Positions 48,913 through 57,766 of a stretch of 64,000 nt of DNA are shown piece by piece; positions within the stretch are counted from its first letter, which is position 1, and each line of letters opens with the position of its first letter. A model generated the notes under the pieces. It was not told the origin of the DNA. It worked only from the letters and a program-made list of their open reading frames with translations, and ran no database searches. The translations under genes and the position numbers were made by a program. Origin of the DNA: Gemmatimonadota bacterium (GTDB lineage Bacteria > Gemmatimonadota > Gemmatimonadetes > Palauibacterales > Palauibacteraceae); the NCBI GenBank assembly GCA_029262175.1, contig JAJCZV010000026.1, positions 1 to 64,000 of the forward strand. The letters run 5' to 3'.

Positions 48913-49313
48913 GCGGAGGGAGATAAGCCGGGTTCTGTCACCGCCGAGCGAACTCGTCGGCTGAGGTCATCTATCTGGGACCAGCGGTCTCCCGCGGCCT
49001 CAAGCAGCGTACCCGGAACTCGAGCGCGGCGGGCCGCCGCATCGCTCCTGTTTGCCTTGCTCCCGGCGGGGTTTGCCGTGCCGCCTCTGTTACCAGAAGG
49101 CGCGGTGGGCTCTTACCCCACCTTTTCACCCTTGCCTGTGCGACCGAAGCCGCCATCGGCGGTCTGTTCTCTGTGGCACTTTCCATCGCCTTGCGACGCC
49201 CGGGAGTTACCCGGCACCGTGCCCTGTGGAGCCCGGACTTTCCTCGAACGGCGCGCCTCGGCGGTGTTCTCACCCCGCGTTAAACGCCCGTCCGCGACCT
49301 CTTCTCCCTCCGC
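48913..49313 (-). ncRNA. rnpB: RNase P RNA (bacterial type A)
   Basis: About 401 bases. Catalytic RNA that trims the 5' end of pre-tRNAs. The ends pair perfectly over 11 bp as helix P1 (49303-49313 with 48913-48923). Conserved blocks are all present on the minus strand: GAGGAAAGTCCGGGCTCC near the 5' end, GGAAAGTGCCACAGA, the GGTGAAAAGGTG loop region with GTAAGAGCCCACC, AGATAGATGACC and the 3' block ACAGAACCCGGCTTAT. Nothing is missing, so it should be functional. It is divergent from the plus-strand propeller gene. Confidence 0.98.
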
Positions 49314-49488
49314 GGCGACCAACCTACGAGCCGCAGCGGGTTTTCGCTTACAGCACAATCGCCATGCCCGACGGGAGCCTTTGCGCTGTTCTGGGGGTAG
49401 GTAGGGGGCTATTTTTGGCCCCTGGCTGTTGTTGTCGCGAATCGGATGTCGATAGAGCCGGAGGTTTGGCACACGCCCCAACTCTTGT

Positions 49489-50646
49489 ATGCGAACAAAC
49501 AAACGTGCTAAAAAGGGCTTAACGGCCGTCCTTGCGACCGTTGTGGCCGCACCCGCGCTCCTATCGAATGCGGTCGGCCAGGAGACGGACCCGGGGGCAG
49601 ACCAGCGCGCGTATTACGTCTACGTCGCGGCCGAATCCGAGGATCGGGTGGACCTCATCCGGTTCGAAGCGGGCGTCGCGTCCGTGATCGATACCATCCA
49701 TGTCGGCCGGAATCCTACCGAGATCGACGGTCCCCATGGCTTGGCCGTGGATCCCAGCGGAGAGCGCTGGTACGTCACGCTCGCCCACGGCAATCCCTAC
49801 GGCGCCGTAGTGGCCTATTCCACCGAGACCAACCGTCCCCTGGGGAGCACCGAGCTCGGGTTTTTCCCGGCCTCGCTGCACGTCACCCCGGCAGGACTGC
49901 TGTTCGCGGCGAACTTCAACCTCCACGGCGAGCACGTCGCCAGCTCGGTGTCGGTCGTCGATGTCGGCTCGATGACCGAGATCGCACAGGTCGCGACCTG
50001 CACCATGCCCCACGGGTCGCGGCTCACATCGGATGGCTCACGACATTACTCGGCCTGTATGATGGACGATCGAGTGGTCGAGCTCGACGCCTATCGTCTC
50101 GAGGTACGCCGACAGTTCAGCGTGACGCCGGGCGAGGAGCGCCCGTTTCTAGCGACGGGCCCCGCCAACGGTGCGGCGGAGCACCACGCGACCCCCGATG
50201 GCCCGCCTTGCAGCCCCACGTGGGCGCACCCGAGTCCCGACGGGCGGCGGGTCTATGTGGCCTGCAACAAGCGCGCGGAGGTTCTCGAGCTCGACGTCGA
50301 CACTTGGCAGATCTCGCGTCGGTTCAAGACGGCGGAAGGTCCCTACAACTTGGATGTCAGTCCGGACGGAGCGCGGCTCGTGGTCACGTACAAGTCGAGC
50401 CAATCGACGGGCGTATGGGATCTCGTGACCGGGGAGGAGCTGGCCCGCGTCGAGAACACGCGGCGCCTACCGCACGGCATCGCGATCTCATCGGACGCCC
50501 GCTATGCGTTTATCAGTGTGGAGGGGGTGGGCGCGGAGCCGGGAGCCGTCGACGTCATCGATCTCGAGCGCGGGAAAAAAGTCACGAGTGTAGATGTGGG
50601 TAAGCAGGCGGGCGGCATCGCGTTTTGGCGGATCGAGGCCTCATGA
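49489..50646 (+). CDS. Secreted YVTN/NHL-type beta-propeller protein
   Basis: 385 residues. A signal peptide (about 1-30, ending NAVGQ) is followed by about seven repeats of YVTN type, for example GPHGLAVDPSGERWYVTLAHG, broken here as GPHGLAVDPSGERWYV, SPDGRRVYVACNKRAEVLELD, seen as SPDGRRVYVACN, and LDVSPDGARLVVTYKSS. These repeats build a beta-propeller that usually binds partners or metals rather than acting as an enzyme. Cysteines in repeats (CTMPHGS, YSACMMDD, GPPCSPTW, VACNKR) are unusual for a cytoplasmic protein and fit disulfides. First gene of a coupled plus-strand operon. Confidence 0.88.
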   Translation: MRTNKRAKKGLTAVLATVVAAPALLSNAVGQETDPGADQRAYYVYVAAESEDRVDLIRFEAGVASVIDTIHVGRNPTEIDGPHGLAVDPSGERWYVTLAHGNPYGAVVAYSTETNRPLGSTELGFFPASLHVTPAGLLFAANFNLHGEHVASSVSVVDVGSMTEIAQVATCTMPHGSRLTSDGSRHYSACMMDDRVVELDAYRLEVRRQFSVTPGEERPFLATGPANGAAEHHATPDGPPCSPTWAHPSPDGRRVYVACNKRAEVLELDVDTWQISRRFKTAEGPYNLDVSPDGARLVVTYKSSQSTGVWDLVTGEELARVENTRRLPHGIAISSDARYAFISVEGVGAEPGAVDVIDLERGKKVTSVDVGKQAGGIAFWRIEAS

Positions 50647-53339
50647 CCTCCTCGCTACGACGTGCCGAGCCAATGACCCGGCTTCTGGTTGGATTGACCC
50701 TTGTCGCAGCCGCCGCCGCGTGCGGCGAAAACGGAAGTACGGAACTGGGGACGCCGCCGGCGGCTCTTCTCCCCATTTCGTTCCCCGTCGATACCGTGGT
50801 TACGGGCGAGTCGACCGATCCCCCGATCTCGGTGCGTGTCGAAGACGCACTCGGCAACGCGATCGAAGGGGCCCCCATCCGCTTCATCATCACGAGCGGA
50901 GACGGCTCGCTCTCGCCGGGGGTCGCGGTCTCCGCCGAGGACGGCATCGCCGAGTCGGTGTTCCGGGCCGGGGCCTCGCCGGGAGAGAACCGAATCCGCG
51001 CGGATATTCCGAGTGCCCCAAACGTGGCGCCGGTTCAGTTCATGGTCCTGGCCGAAGCCGCAGACTCGGTCGGCCTGGATCTGGTCGAAGGAGACGCGCA
51101 GCGCGCGGAGGTCGGGAGTCAGCTTCCCCGTCCGTTCCTGGTGCGCGCGCGCACGCCGGCCGGCAGCCCCGCGGGCGGACTCGAAGTGACGTTCCGTCTC
51201 ACAGGCAATTCCGACAATTCGGCGCTGCTCACCAACGCAGTCGCTCTGACGGACGCCGACGGAATGGCGAGTTCAGTGCTGACGTTGGGCCGCCGAGCGG
51301 GCGACTACCAAGTGGAAGTCTTCGCGAGCGCAGGCGTCTATTCCGATACCGCCCGGTTCGCGGCCACGGCCACGACGACGTTCGATGGTGCGATCGGCCT
51401 GGACTCCGTAGCGACCGGCGCCCTCGTGGGCGGGACACCGGCCACGCTGTTCGGGCGTGGGTTTAGCCCGGTACCGGAGCAAAACGAAGTCCGAATCGAA
51501 GGCGTAGCGGCCCAGGTGTTGGCGGCGACGGGGACCCAGCTCACCGTGCAGGTGCCGTCGTTTGCCGATGAGTGTTTGCCGGCCCGTGACGTCGGGGTCC
51601 GCGTGCTCGTGGGCGCCGATGCGAGCAACGGAGCCATGCTCTACCTCCGGCCCTCCGAGTCGCCCATCGACCTTGCGGTTGGCGGGACCGCCCGCCTCCG
51701 CGGATTGGCCGTCGTCGACTGCCTGCAGTTTGCGGAGAGCGCGACACCACAGGAGTTCCGACTTATCGTCGGAAACGTGAGTCGCGTCGCTTCCGAGGGC
51801 CTCTCCTTGCGAGTGGCGACGCGGGTTCCAGCCGACCTCGGCGGAGCCCCTTCGGCCGCTTCGGTGGCCCGACGCGCGTTCAATGGCGGCCTCCTCGAGC
51901 AGGCATTACAAACGTCGCGGCCGGATCTCGAGATTCGTACCCGAGCGCTCGCGGAATTGACGCGGGGCCGCGTGTCCCCGGCCAAGACCGTCGCACCCGC
52001 GGCCGCCCTCCGGGTGCCCGTCCTCGGGGACACGCTCGAACACTTCTTCGCGCTGGGGTCGAACCTTACCGCGACGTGTGAGGACACATCGAACCTCGTA
52101 CGCGGCGTGGTTCGCTCGGTCGGGGAGCACGTCGTCCTCGTCGAGGATGTCACTGCTCCGGCAGGGGGACTCAACGCGGCGGAATGGGAGACGCTGGGGA
52201 CCGAGCTCGATCAACAGGTGTTCCCGGTCGACACAGCCTATTTCGGCGCGTACGCCGATATCGATGGCAACGGGCGCGTGATCGTCCTGTTCACCCCGGA
52301 GGTCAACAAGCTCGGCGACGGCGGAAGCGGTGTCGGCGGCTTTTTCCTCCCCCTGGATCTTTCGGCTTCCGGGCGTGGCGGCGCGGGGCTTCCGGGCCCT
52401 GCGGGCGAGACCTGCCCGGCCAGCAACGAAGCAGAGATTCTGTACATCATCACGGCGGACCCCGATGGTCGCGTGGGACCGACGGTCGACAAGGCTCGGG
52501 CTCTGCGCAACGCGCGGGGACTGGTGGCGCACGAGCTTCAGCATCTCATCAGCGCCCAGCGCCGAGTGCTGCAGTCTCCGGCCGGGTTCGCCGCCGCCGA
52601 AGAGGCCTGGCTCGACGAAGGTCTATCGCAATTGGCCGAGGAAGTCGTCGGTTTGGACGCGGTCGGACTCAGCGTGGGGGGCGACTACACGTTTGACCAA
52701 GTAGCGAACACGCGGGCCGAGTTCGAGGCTTTCAATGCGTACCAGCTCACGAACTTCCTGAACCTCAGCTTCTATATGTTCGACCCGTCGTCCGCACCGA
52801 CCATCTCCGTGACGGATCCGGGTGGCGTCGGTGGGCTGCAAATGCGTGGATTCGGCTGGTTCCTCACCCGTTGGCTCGCCGACCAGTCCGGTGGAGATGA
52901 GCGAGCCCTGTTTCGATCGTTGATCGGCGGCGGACAGAACTTCGTTCGTGGGATCGCAAACCTCGAACGTGTCACCAGCCGCCAGTGGGCCGACATCCTC
53001 TCTGACTTCGCGGTCGCCCTGGCGACGGACGATTCCGGCATTACGGACCTGCCCGCGATCTTCGAGGTTGCAACGTGGGACTTCAGGGATGTGTTCGCTT
53101 CCTTGAACCAGAACACCGCAGCGCGAAGCCTGTTTCCGATCCCGTTCCCGCTGCAATCCACGCGGCTCGGGTTTGAAACCGCGGCATTGGACTTTGACGT
53201 AGGGGCCTCGGGTGCTCGGTACTTTGCGCTCGCGTCAGGATTGGACGCCCCCGCACTCTCGGTTTCGTTGCGCAGACCGGGCGGCGGCGCGCTAAACGAG
53301 AACATGAAACCACAGATTACGATCGTGAGGACTAGATGA
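50643..53339 (+). CDS. Lipoprotein zinc metalloprotease with Ig-like and IPT/TIG domains
   Basis: 898 residues from an ATG overlapping the propeller stop as ATGA. A lipoprotein signal ends in AAAAC near residue 27. Residues about 35-225 form Ig-like beta domains (two Big1-type repeats); about 235-320 resembles an IPT/TIG domain. From about 470 there is a protease-like domain with HELQH (H630, E631, H634) and a downstream AWLDEGLSQ in which E659 would be the third zinc ligand. This spacing recalls family M30 (hyicolysin). So it is a probable surface- or periplasm-attached gluzincin. Activity and substrate are inference. Confidence 0.85.
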   Translation: MTSSLRRAEPMTRLLVGLTLVAAAAACGENGSTELGTPPAALLPISFPVDTVVTGESTDPPISVRVEDALGNAIEGAPIRFIITSGDGSLSPGVAVSAEDGIAESVFRAGASPGENRIRADIPSAPNVAPVQFMVLAEAADSVGLDLVEGDAQRAEVGSQLPRPFLVRARTPAGSPAGGLEVTFRLTGNSDNSALLTNAVALTDADGMASSVLTLGRRAGDYQVEVFASAGVYSDTARFAATATTTFDGAIGLDSVATGALVGGTPATLFGRGFSPVPEQNEVRIEGVAAQVLAATGTQLTVQVPSFADECLPARDVGVRVLVGADASNGAMLYLRPSESPIDLAVGGTARLRGLAVVDCLQFAESATPQEFRLIVGNVSRVASEGLSLRVATRVPADLGGAPSAASVARRAFNGGLLEQALQTSRPDLEIRTRALAELTRGRVSPAKTVAPAAALRVPVLGDTLEHFFALGSNLTATCEDTSNLVRGVVRSVGEHVVLVEDVTAPAGGLNAAEWETLGTELDQQVFPVDTAYFGAYADIDGNGRVIVLFTPEVNKLGDGGSGVGGFFLPLDLSASGRGGAGLPGPAGETCPASNEAEILYIITADPDGRVGPTVDKARALRNARGLVAHELQHLISAQRRVLQSPAGFAAAEEAWLDEGLSQLAEEVVGLDAVGLSVGGDYTFDQVANTRAEFEAFNAYQLTNFLNLSFYMFDPSSAPTISVTDPGGVGGLQMRGFGWFLTRWLADQSGGDERALFRSLIGGGQNFVRGIANLERVTSRQWADILSDFAVALATDDSGITDLPAIFEVATWDFRDVFASLNQNTAARSLFPIPFPLQSTRLGFETAALDFDVGASGARYFALASGLDAPALSVSLRRPGGGALNENMKPQITIVRTR

Positions 53340-54025
53340 TGGGTAGCGGTGGCGTTCGCGGGATGTCTCGAACCCTACGCGGTTCGATCCGAGGCCTGAC
53401 CGGCCTCTTTCTTTTGGTAGTCTCGCTGGCCCCGTCTGGACTGTCCGCTCAGATGGAAGCGTCCGATGCGAGTGGGTCGGATTTCGAGCTGTTTGCAAGC
53501 ATCGGCGTGCTCACGCCGATCGCGAACCTGACCGAGAATCCTGGATCGTTTGGCACGGTCATCACGCCAAATGCGCTCTTCGGTCTGGAGGCGACCATGT
53601 GGGCGTCCGACGCGATCGGGATCGGCGTCTTGGGGATGTACGCGCCGGTCGAGTTGGACGCTTTTGCGACCCAATTCATGGGCGCCGTTCCGGAGAATCT
53701 CGGCTCGGTCGACTTCGCCGCCGCCATGGCCAACCTGACGTTTCGACTGCGATCGTCGGGGTCGGCGAGCACGCTAGAACCATACTTCTCGATCGGCGGA
53801 GGAATCCGACACCTGTCGGTTGATGAGATTGCAGCACCGGAAGCGGAGACCAGCACCGACCCTGCCGTCACGATTGCGGGCGGAATTCGAGTGCTTGTCG
53901 CGGACGGCGTGTGGATCCGCGGAGAGCTTCGAGATATCGCGTCGCGTTACACGTCGCCCGCGACAGGTGAAGCGATCTTCCAGAACGACTTCGCCGTCTC
54001 GTTCGGGCTCGGGTTTAGTCCGTAG
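53336..54025 (+). CDS. Small outer-membrane beta-barrel protein
   Basis: 229 residues, ATG overlapping the protease stop as ATGA. The signal peptide (about 1-38) ends in LSAQ. The mature part has alternating hydrophobic strands (LFASIGVLTPI, LFGLEATMWASDAIGIGVLGMY, split as LFGLEATMWASD and GIGVLGMY, YFSIGGGIRHLS, VTIAGGIRVLVADGVWIRGELRD in parts) and a C-terminal FAVSFGLGFSP. This matches OmpA/OmpW-like 8-stranded barrels. Last gene of the operon, 24 bases from the convergent ASPIC gene with no terminator in between. Confidence 0.85.
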   Translation: MMGSGGVRGMSRTLRGSIRGLTGLFLLVVSLAPSGLSAQMEASDASGSDFELFASIGVLTPIANLTENPGSFGTVITPNALFGLEATMWASDAIGIGVLGMYAPVELDAFATQFMGAVPENLGSVDFAAAMANLTFRLRSSGSASTLEPYFSIGGGIRHLSVDEIAAPEAETSTDPAVTIAGGIRVLVADGVWIRGELRDIASRYTSPATGEAIFQNDFAVSFGLGFSP

Positions 54026-54049
54026 CAGAATCCTCGGTCTTCTTCCGAC

Positions 54050-57000
54050 CTACCTGGGCGAGGGGATCCGCAGCTCGTTGAGACCGTCGGCAATTTCGAC
54101 GACCGTCTGGGCCCCGCCAGGCCATCGAACGTGGAGCGAAACGGGCGCGGCCATCATGCCGAGCGTTTGAGTCGCCTCGTCTCGCGACCAGTACCCGCCT
54201 CCAGATCGCACTTCGCGCGCGGGGCCGAGCGAACCATCCGCATACTCGAGACGTAGGACCGCTCCGATTCCCTGCGGGTTTTCCGGAGGACCTTCGAGGA
54301 TGACGCGAAGTCCCGGCGCGCCTCCCTGGTTGTGGAACAGGCGTGTGGCGGCCCCGTTGACGCCGACGGCGATATCGACCCGCCGATCGAGGTCGTAGTC
54401 CGCAAGCGCGAGTCCGCGAGCGTCCCCGTAAATCCGGATCCCGGAAGCCACGCCGGACACCGGCTCGAACCGCCCGTCGCCGATGCCCCTCAACCACAGA
54501 CTGCGCCCCGCGTCGTAACGGGGGGCACCTTCGCGTCCGGCGAAGAAGTTTTGAGCGAGCACGAGGTCCTCGAAGCCATCCCCATCCAAGTCGCCGACCG
54601 CGACCCCGAACGCCGGAGCCATCTGTGCCTCTCGCGGAAGCGGCGCGGCTTCAAACCCGTCGGGCAGATTCATGAATACCGTATGCCTGAGTTCGTGCGC
54701 CTCCAGCCGTGTCGCCGTGTCGAGCCGGCCGACCAGACGCTCGAGCGTCGACCGGGCAAAGACGGCGTAGGTGATGCGATCGAGCGCCGCGAGTCCGGGC
54801 CCGGCGCTGGGCTGGGCGAGCGCATCCTTTCTCAGGGCGGGCACCCAGCCGTCGGGACCGCGAGTGCCTTCCACGACATCGAGCGTGCCATCCAGATTGT
54901 AATCGCCCCAAAACACCGCACTGGGGAGAGACGTTTCGATATTCGTCCCCCAACCGGTGGCCACCAGGTCGGGGCGACCATCCGCGTTGAAGTCGCCGGC
55001 CGCAACGCCGTTCCACCGACCGGAATAGGACCCGAGTCCGAGGGAAGAGGTCGCGTCGACGAACCGGCCGTCTTCGTTTCGAAACACCCGCACGGGTCCC
55101 CACTCGACGGCCACCACGAGATCTGGGTCTCCATCGACGTCGAAGTCGGTGAACAGGGCGCCGGAGACCAGACCCAGGTCGGCGAAGGGCACCGAGCCTT
55201 GAGCGTCGGGTCGCAATTGGCCGTTGTCGTTTGTCAGGAAGCGGGAACTTGCCGCTACGGGATAGAGACCTGGCACGACGCGGCCGCCGATAAAGACATC
55301 AAGATCCCCGTCCCCATCGGTGTCGGCCTGCGCGAGCGGTCCGGTCGCGGATGGGAATCGGGCCGGCGCCCTGCCCCGCGCGGGCTCCGCCAGCGACGCG
55401 TCGAGCGTTCGGGACCTCCCGGCGGCGGCGCCCCGGCCTAACCGCACCGAGATCGCGGCCGGCGTCTGCGACGCCTCTTGAAGGGTCGTCGCCTCGTATG
55501 CGCTGAGTCCGATGACGAGGTCCCACGTCCCGTTTTCACGTGGGTGTGGAAGCAAGGTCGTGGCGTCTGCAGACAGCGCCGGGGCGAGAGCGCGGGCGGG
55601 AAACAGCGTCGACCCATCGTTGCGGAGAAGCACCGGCGATCCGCCGCGCCCGGAGCCCAAGATCAAGTCCGGGTCGTCGTCACCGTCGATGTCGAACCAC
55701 GAGACGCCGGGGCCGAGCCGACTCAACGAGCGCGACAAAAGCGGCTGGCGGGTCCGATCATCGAACGGCGACTCGACATGGCTGTGATCGAGCATCGCAG
55801 AGACATCGACAAAATGTGTGGCCACCTCGCGCGTCGTCGGCGTCTCTCCCGCCCGCGCCCCCTCGAACCAGATCTCGTATTCGCGGTCGGGGACGACATT
55901 CTCCACCACGCTCACCTCGCCCCCAGGCCACAAGACGCTGAGCGTCAGCCCGCGGTCTGAAGCCGCGGCAAAACTGACGGCAGGCTCCGACGAGGATAGA
56001 TAGAGACCGCCCGCCACGATCTCGTCGATCTGGTCGCCCACCGCATGACCCGATAACCGCACGCGGGCGCCGATGCCGTCCTTGTTGGTCGGCGACCCGC
56101 GAAGCCGAACGAGAACACGAGGCGCTACGGCGTCGTTTCGGTACAGGACGGGTGGGTCCCCCAGTCTCGTGACGACCACGTCGAGATCACCATCTGCGTC
56201 GAGGTCACCCGCGGCGATGCCGTGCGAGATGTCCGCGGCTTCGGCCCAGCCCCAGCTCACCCCGACATCCTCGAACCCCGACGGACCGCCACGGAAGGCG
56301 GCATTGGGCTGACGGAGCTCGGGAAACATCGCGAGCGCCTGGTTCGCGGGCAGACCGCCCATTCGAGATACCCGCGCGTTCGCGTCGCCGTCGAGCTGAT
56401 CCCAAACGTGCCCCGTCGTGACGAGGAGGTCTTCCCAGCCATCGAGATCCGCGTCGAGCACGAGCGCACCCCACGTCCAGTCGGAGGCGGCGAGACCCAG
56501 GTGCCACGCCGACTCGGCGAACGTCCCGTCGCCTCGATTGAGCTGGACCGTGTTTCGGTTTACTTGGATGCGGGTGTTCGTGACACCCGGTGGCTCGGGG
56601 CTTGGTTCGAAGTTCGGCTTCGCCTGTTGGAGGCGTGCCGTCGCCGCGAGCGGCAGCATGTCCGTCGTGATGAGGTCGATGTCTCCGTCGCGATCGAAGT
56701 CGCCCGCCTCGACCGCCATCGACGACAGACTCGTCGTGCGAAACGACTCCGGCGGCGCGGGATCGAACGTCCCATCTCCCCGATTGATCCAAATCCCGTC
56801 GGGGCTCGTGAAATCGTTCGTGACGTACAGATCCGGGTCTCCATCGGAGTCCCAATCGACGAAGCGGGCGGTGAGACCCCAGTCACGATCGACGTCCGCG
56901 ACTCCCGACGTTTCGTCGCGTCGTAAGACGTCCTCAAGCGTCACCTGCCGGAAGCGGCCTCCGCCTTCATTCAGATAAAGTTCGTCGGGCTCACCGAGTT

Positions 57001-57766
57001 CGAAGCGGCGCACGAAACGGCCGTCGAACTCGAGTCGGTAATGCTGCGCGTAGAGCGCCTCGGCTCCGGCCGGGATCGCGAGCTCGCCATCGGCACCCAA
57101 CTGCACCCGATTCAAGTCAAGAACCTCAGGCGAGTACAGATCGTCCACCTGAGCCGTCTTGTAGTTTGCGACGTAGAGATCGAGATCTCCGTCACCATCG
57201 ATGTCGGACAACGTCGGTGTGGTACTCGCGTACGCATCCGAGAAGCCTGCGTCCGGAGCTTCGGAAAACCCTCCGGCCCCGTCGCCCAGAAAGAGACGGT
57301 TCGGGCCTCCATGGACGGCGAGAATCAGGTCCGCGCGATCATCTCCGTCGAGATCGGCGAGGACGGCGCCCCTGACCAGGGTGTCCGTTAGTTCCAGCCC
57401 CGCAGAAGCCGTGATGTCTTCGAACCGCCAGCGACCCAGGTTCCGATACAAGGCACTGGGGCCGCCGAAGCCGGCAAAGAACAGGTCGGCCAAACCGTCT
57501 CCATCGACGTCCCCGATTGCGACACCCTGACCCTCGGACAGCACGCGATTGTCCGCCCGCCGCGCCTCTGGAACGTCATACACGAATCGAACGCCAGCGT
57601 CCGGAGCGGCGATGCTGGTAAAACCGGTCGAGCTACTGGATCCGTCGGGGTGGACCTCACGCCAGCGGTGATCCCCGGCTTCAACCCACGGCCCGGGCGC
57701 GGCATCTCCTCCACACGCGTACATGGAGAAGAGTCCGATCAGGATCGGGGCGACGCCGGATTTCAC
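54050..57766 (-). CDS. Giant FG-GAP/VCBS repeat lipoprotein with UnbV/ASPIC domains (copy 2)
   Basis: 1238 residues. A lipoprotein signal ends in MYAC near residue 18. Many calcium-binding FG-GAP/VCBS motifs (DVDGDGLADLFF, DIDGDGDLDLYV, DSDGDPDLYV and so on) make two beta-propeller-like halves. A UnbV/ASPIC module closes each half: one in the middle (about 570-640, IGARVRLSG, VLWPGGE) and one at the C-terminus (IGAVLRLEYADG, VRWPGGAQTVVEI). ASPIC proteins are extracellular, often with adhesion or surface-binding roles; function here is unknown. The start overlaps the upstream paralogue stop as ATGA. Confidence 0.93.
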   Translation of the reverse strand: MKSGVAPILIGLFSMYACGGDAAPGPWVEAGDHRWREVHPDGSSSSTGFTSIAAPDAGVRFVYDVPEARRADNRVLSEGQGVAIGDVDGDGLADLFFAGFGGPSALYRNLGRWRFEDITASAGLELTDTLVRGAVLADLDGDDRADLILAVHGGPNRLFLGDGAGGFSEAPDAGFSDAYASTTPTLSDIDGDGDLDLYVANYKTAQVDDLYSPEVLDLNRVQLGADGELAIPAGAEALYAQHYRLEFDGRFVRRFELGEPDELYLNEGGGRFRQVTLEDVLRRDETSGVADVDRDWGLTARFVDWDSDGDPDLYVTNDFTSPDGIWINRGDGTFDPAPPESFRTTSLSSMAVEAGDFDRDGDIDLITTDMLPLAATARLQQAKPNFEPSPEPPGVTNTRIQVNRNTVQLNRGDGTFAESAWHLGLAASDWTWGALVLDADLDGWEDLLVTTGHVWDQLDGDANARVSRMGGLPANQALAMFPELRQPNAAFRGGPSGFEDVGVSWGWAEAADISHGIAAGDLDADGDLDVVVTRLGDPPVLYRNDAVAPRVLVRLRGSPTNKDGIGARVRLSGHAVGDQIDEIVAGGLYLSSSEPAVSFAAASDRGLTLSVLWPGGEVSVVENVVPDREYEIWFEGARAGETPTTREVATHFVDVSAMLDHSHVESPFDDRTRQPLLSRSLSRLGPGVSWFDIDGDDDPDLILGSGRGGSPVLLRNDGSTLFPARALAPALSADATTLLPHPRENGTWDLVIGLSAYEATTLQEASQTPAAISVRLGRGAAAGRSRTLDASLAEPARGRAPARFPSATGPLAQADTDGDGDLDVFIGGRVVPGLYPVAASSRFLTNDNGQLRPDAQGSVPFADLGLVSGALFTDFDVDGDPDLVVAVEWGPVRVFRNEDGRFVDATSSLGLGSYSGRWNGVAAGDFNADGRPDLVATGWGTNIETSLPSAVFWGDYNLDGTLDVVEGTRGPDGWVPALRKDALAQPSAGPGLAALDRITYAVFARSTLERLVGRLDTATRLEAHELRHTVFMNLPDGFEAAPLPREAQMAPAFGVAVGDLDGDGFEDLVLAQNFFAGREGAPRYDAGRSLWLRGIGDGRFEPVSGVASGIRIYGDARGLALADYDLDRRVDIAVGVNGAATRLFHNQGGAPGLRVILEGPPENPQGIGAVLRLEYADGSLGPAREVRSGGGYWSRDEATQTLGMMAAPVSLHVRWPGGAQTVVEIADGLNELRIPSPR

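Noticed and set aside
50700..51650. Ig-like domain repeats in the metalloprotease gene as DNA tandem repeats
   Set aside because: Similarity is only at protein-fold level; the DNA is not repeated.
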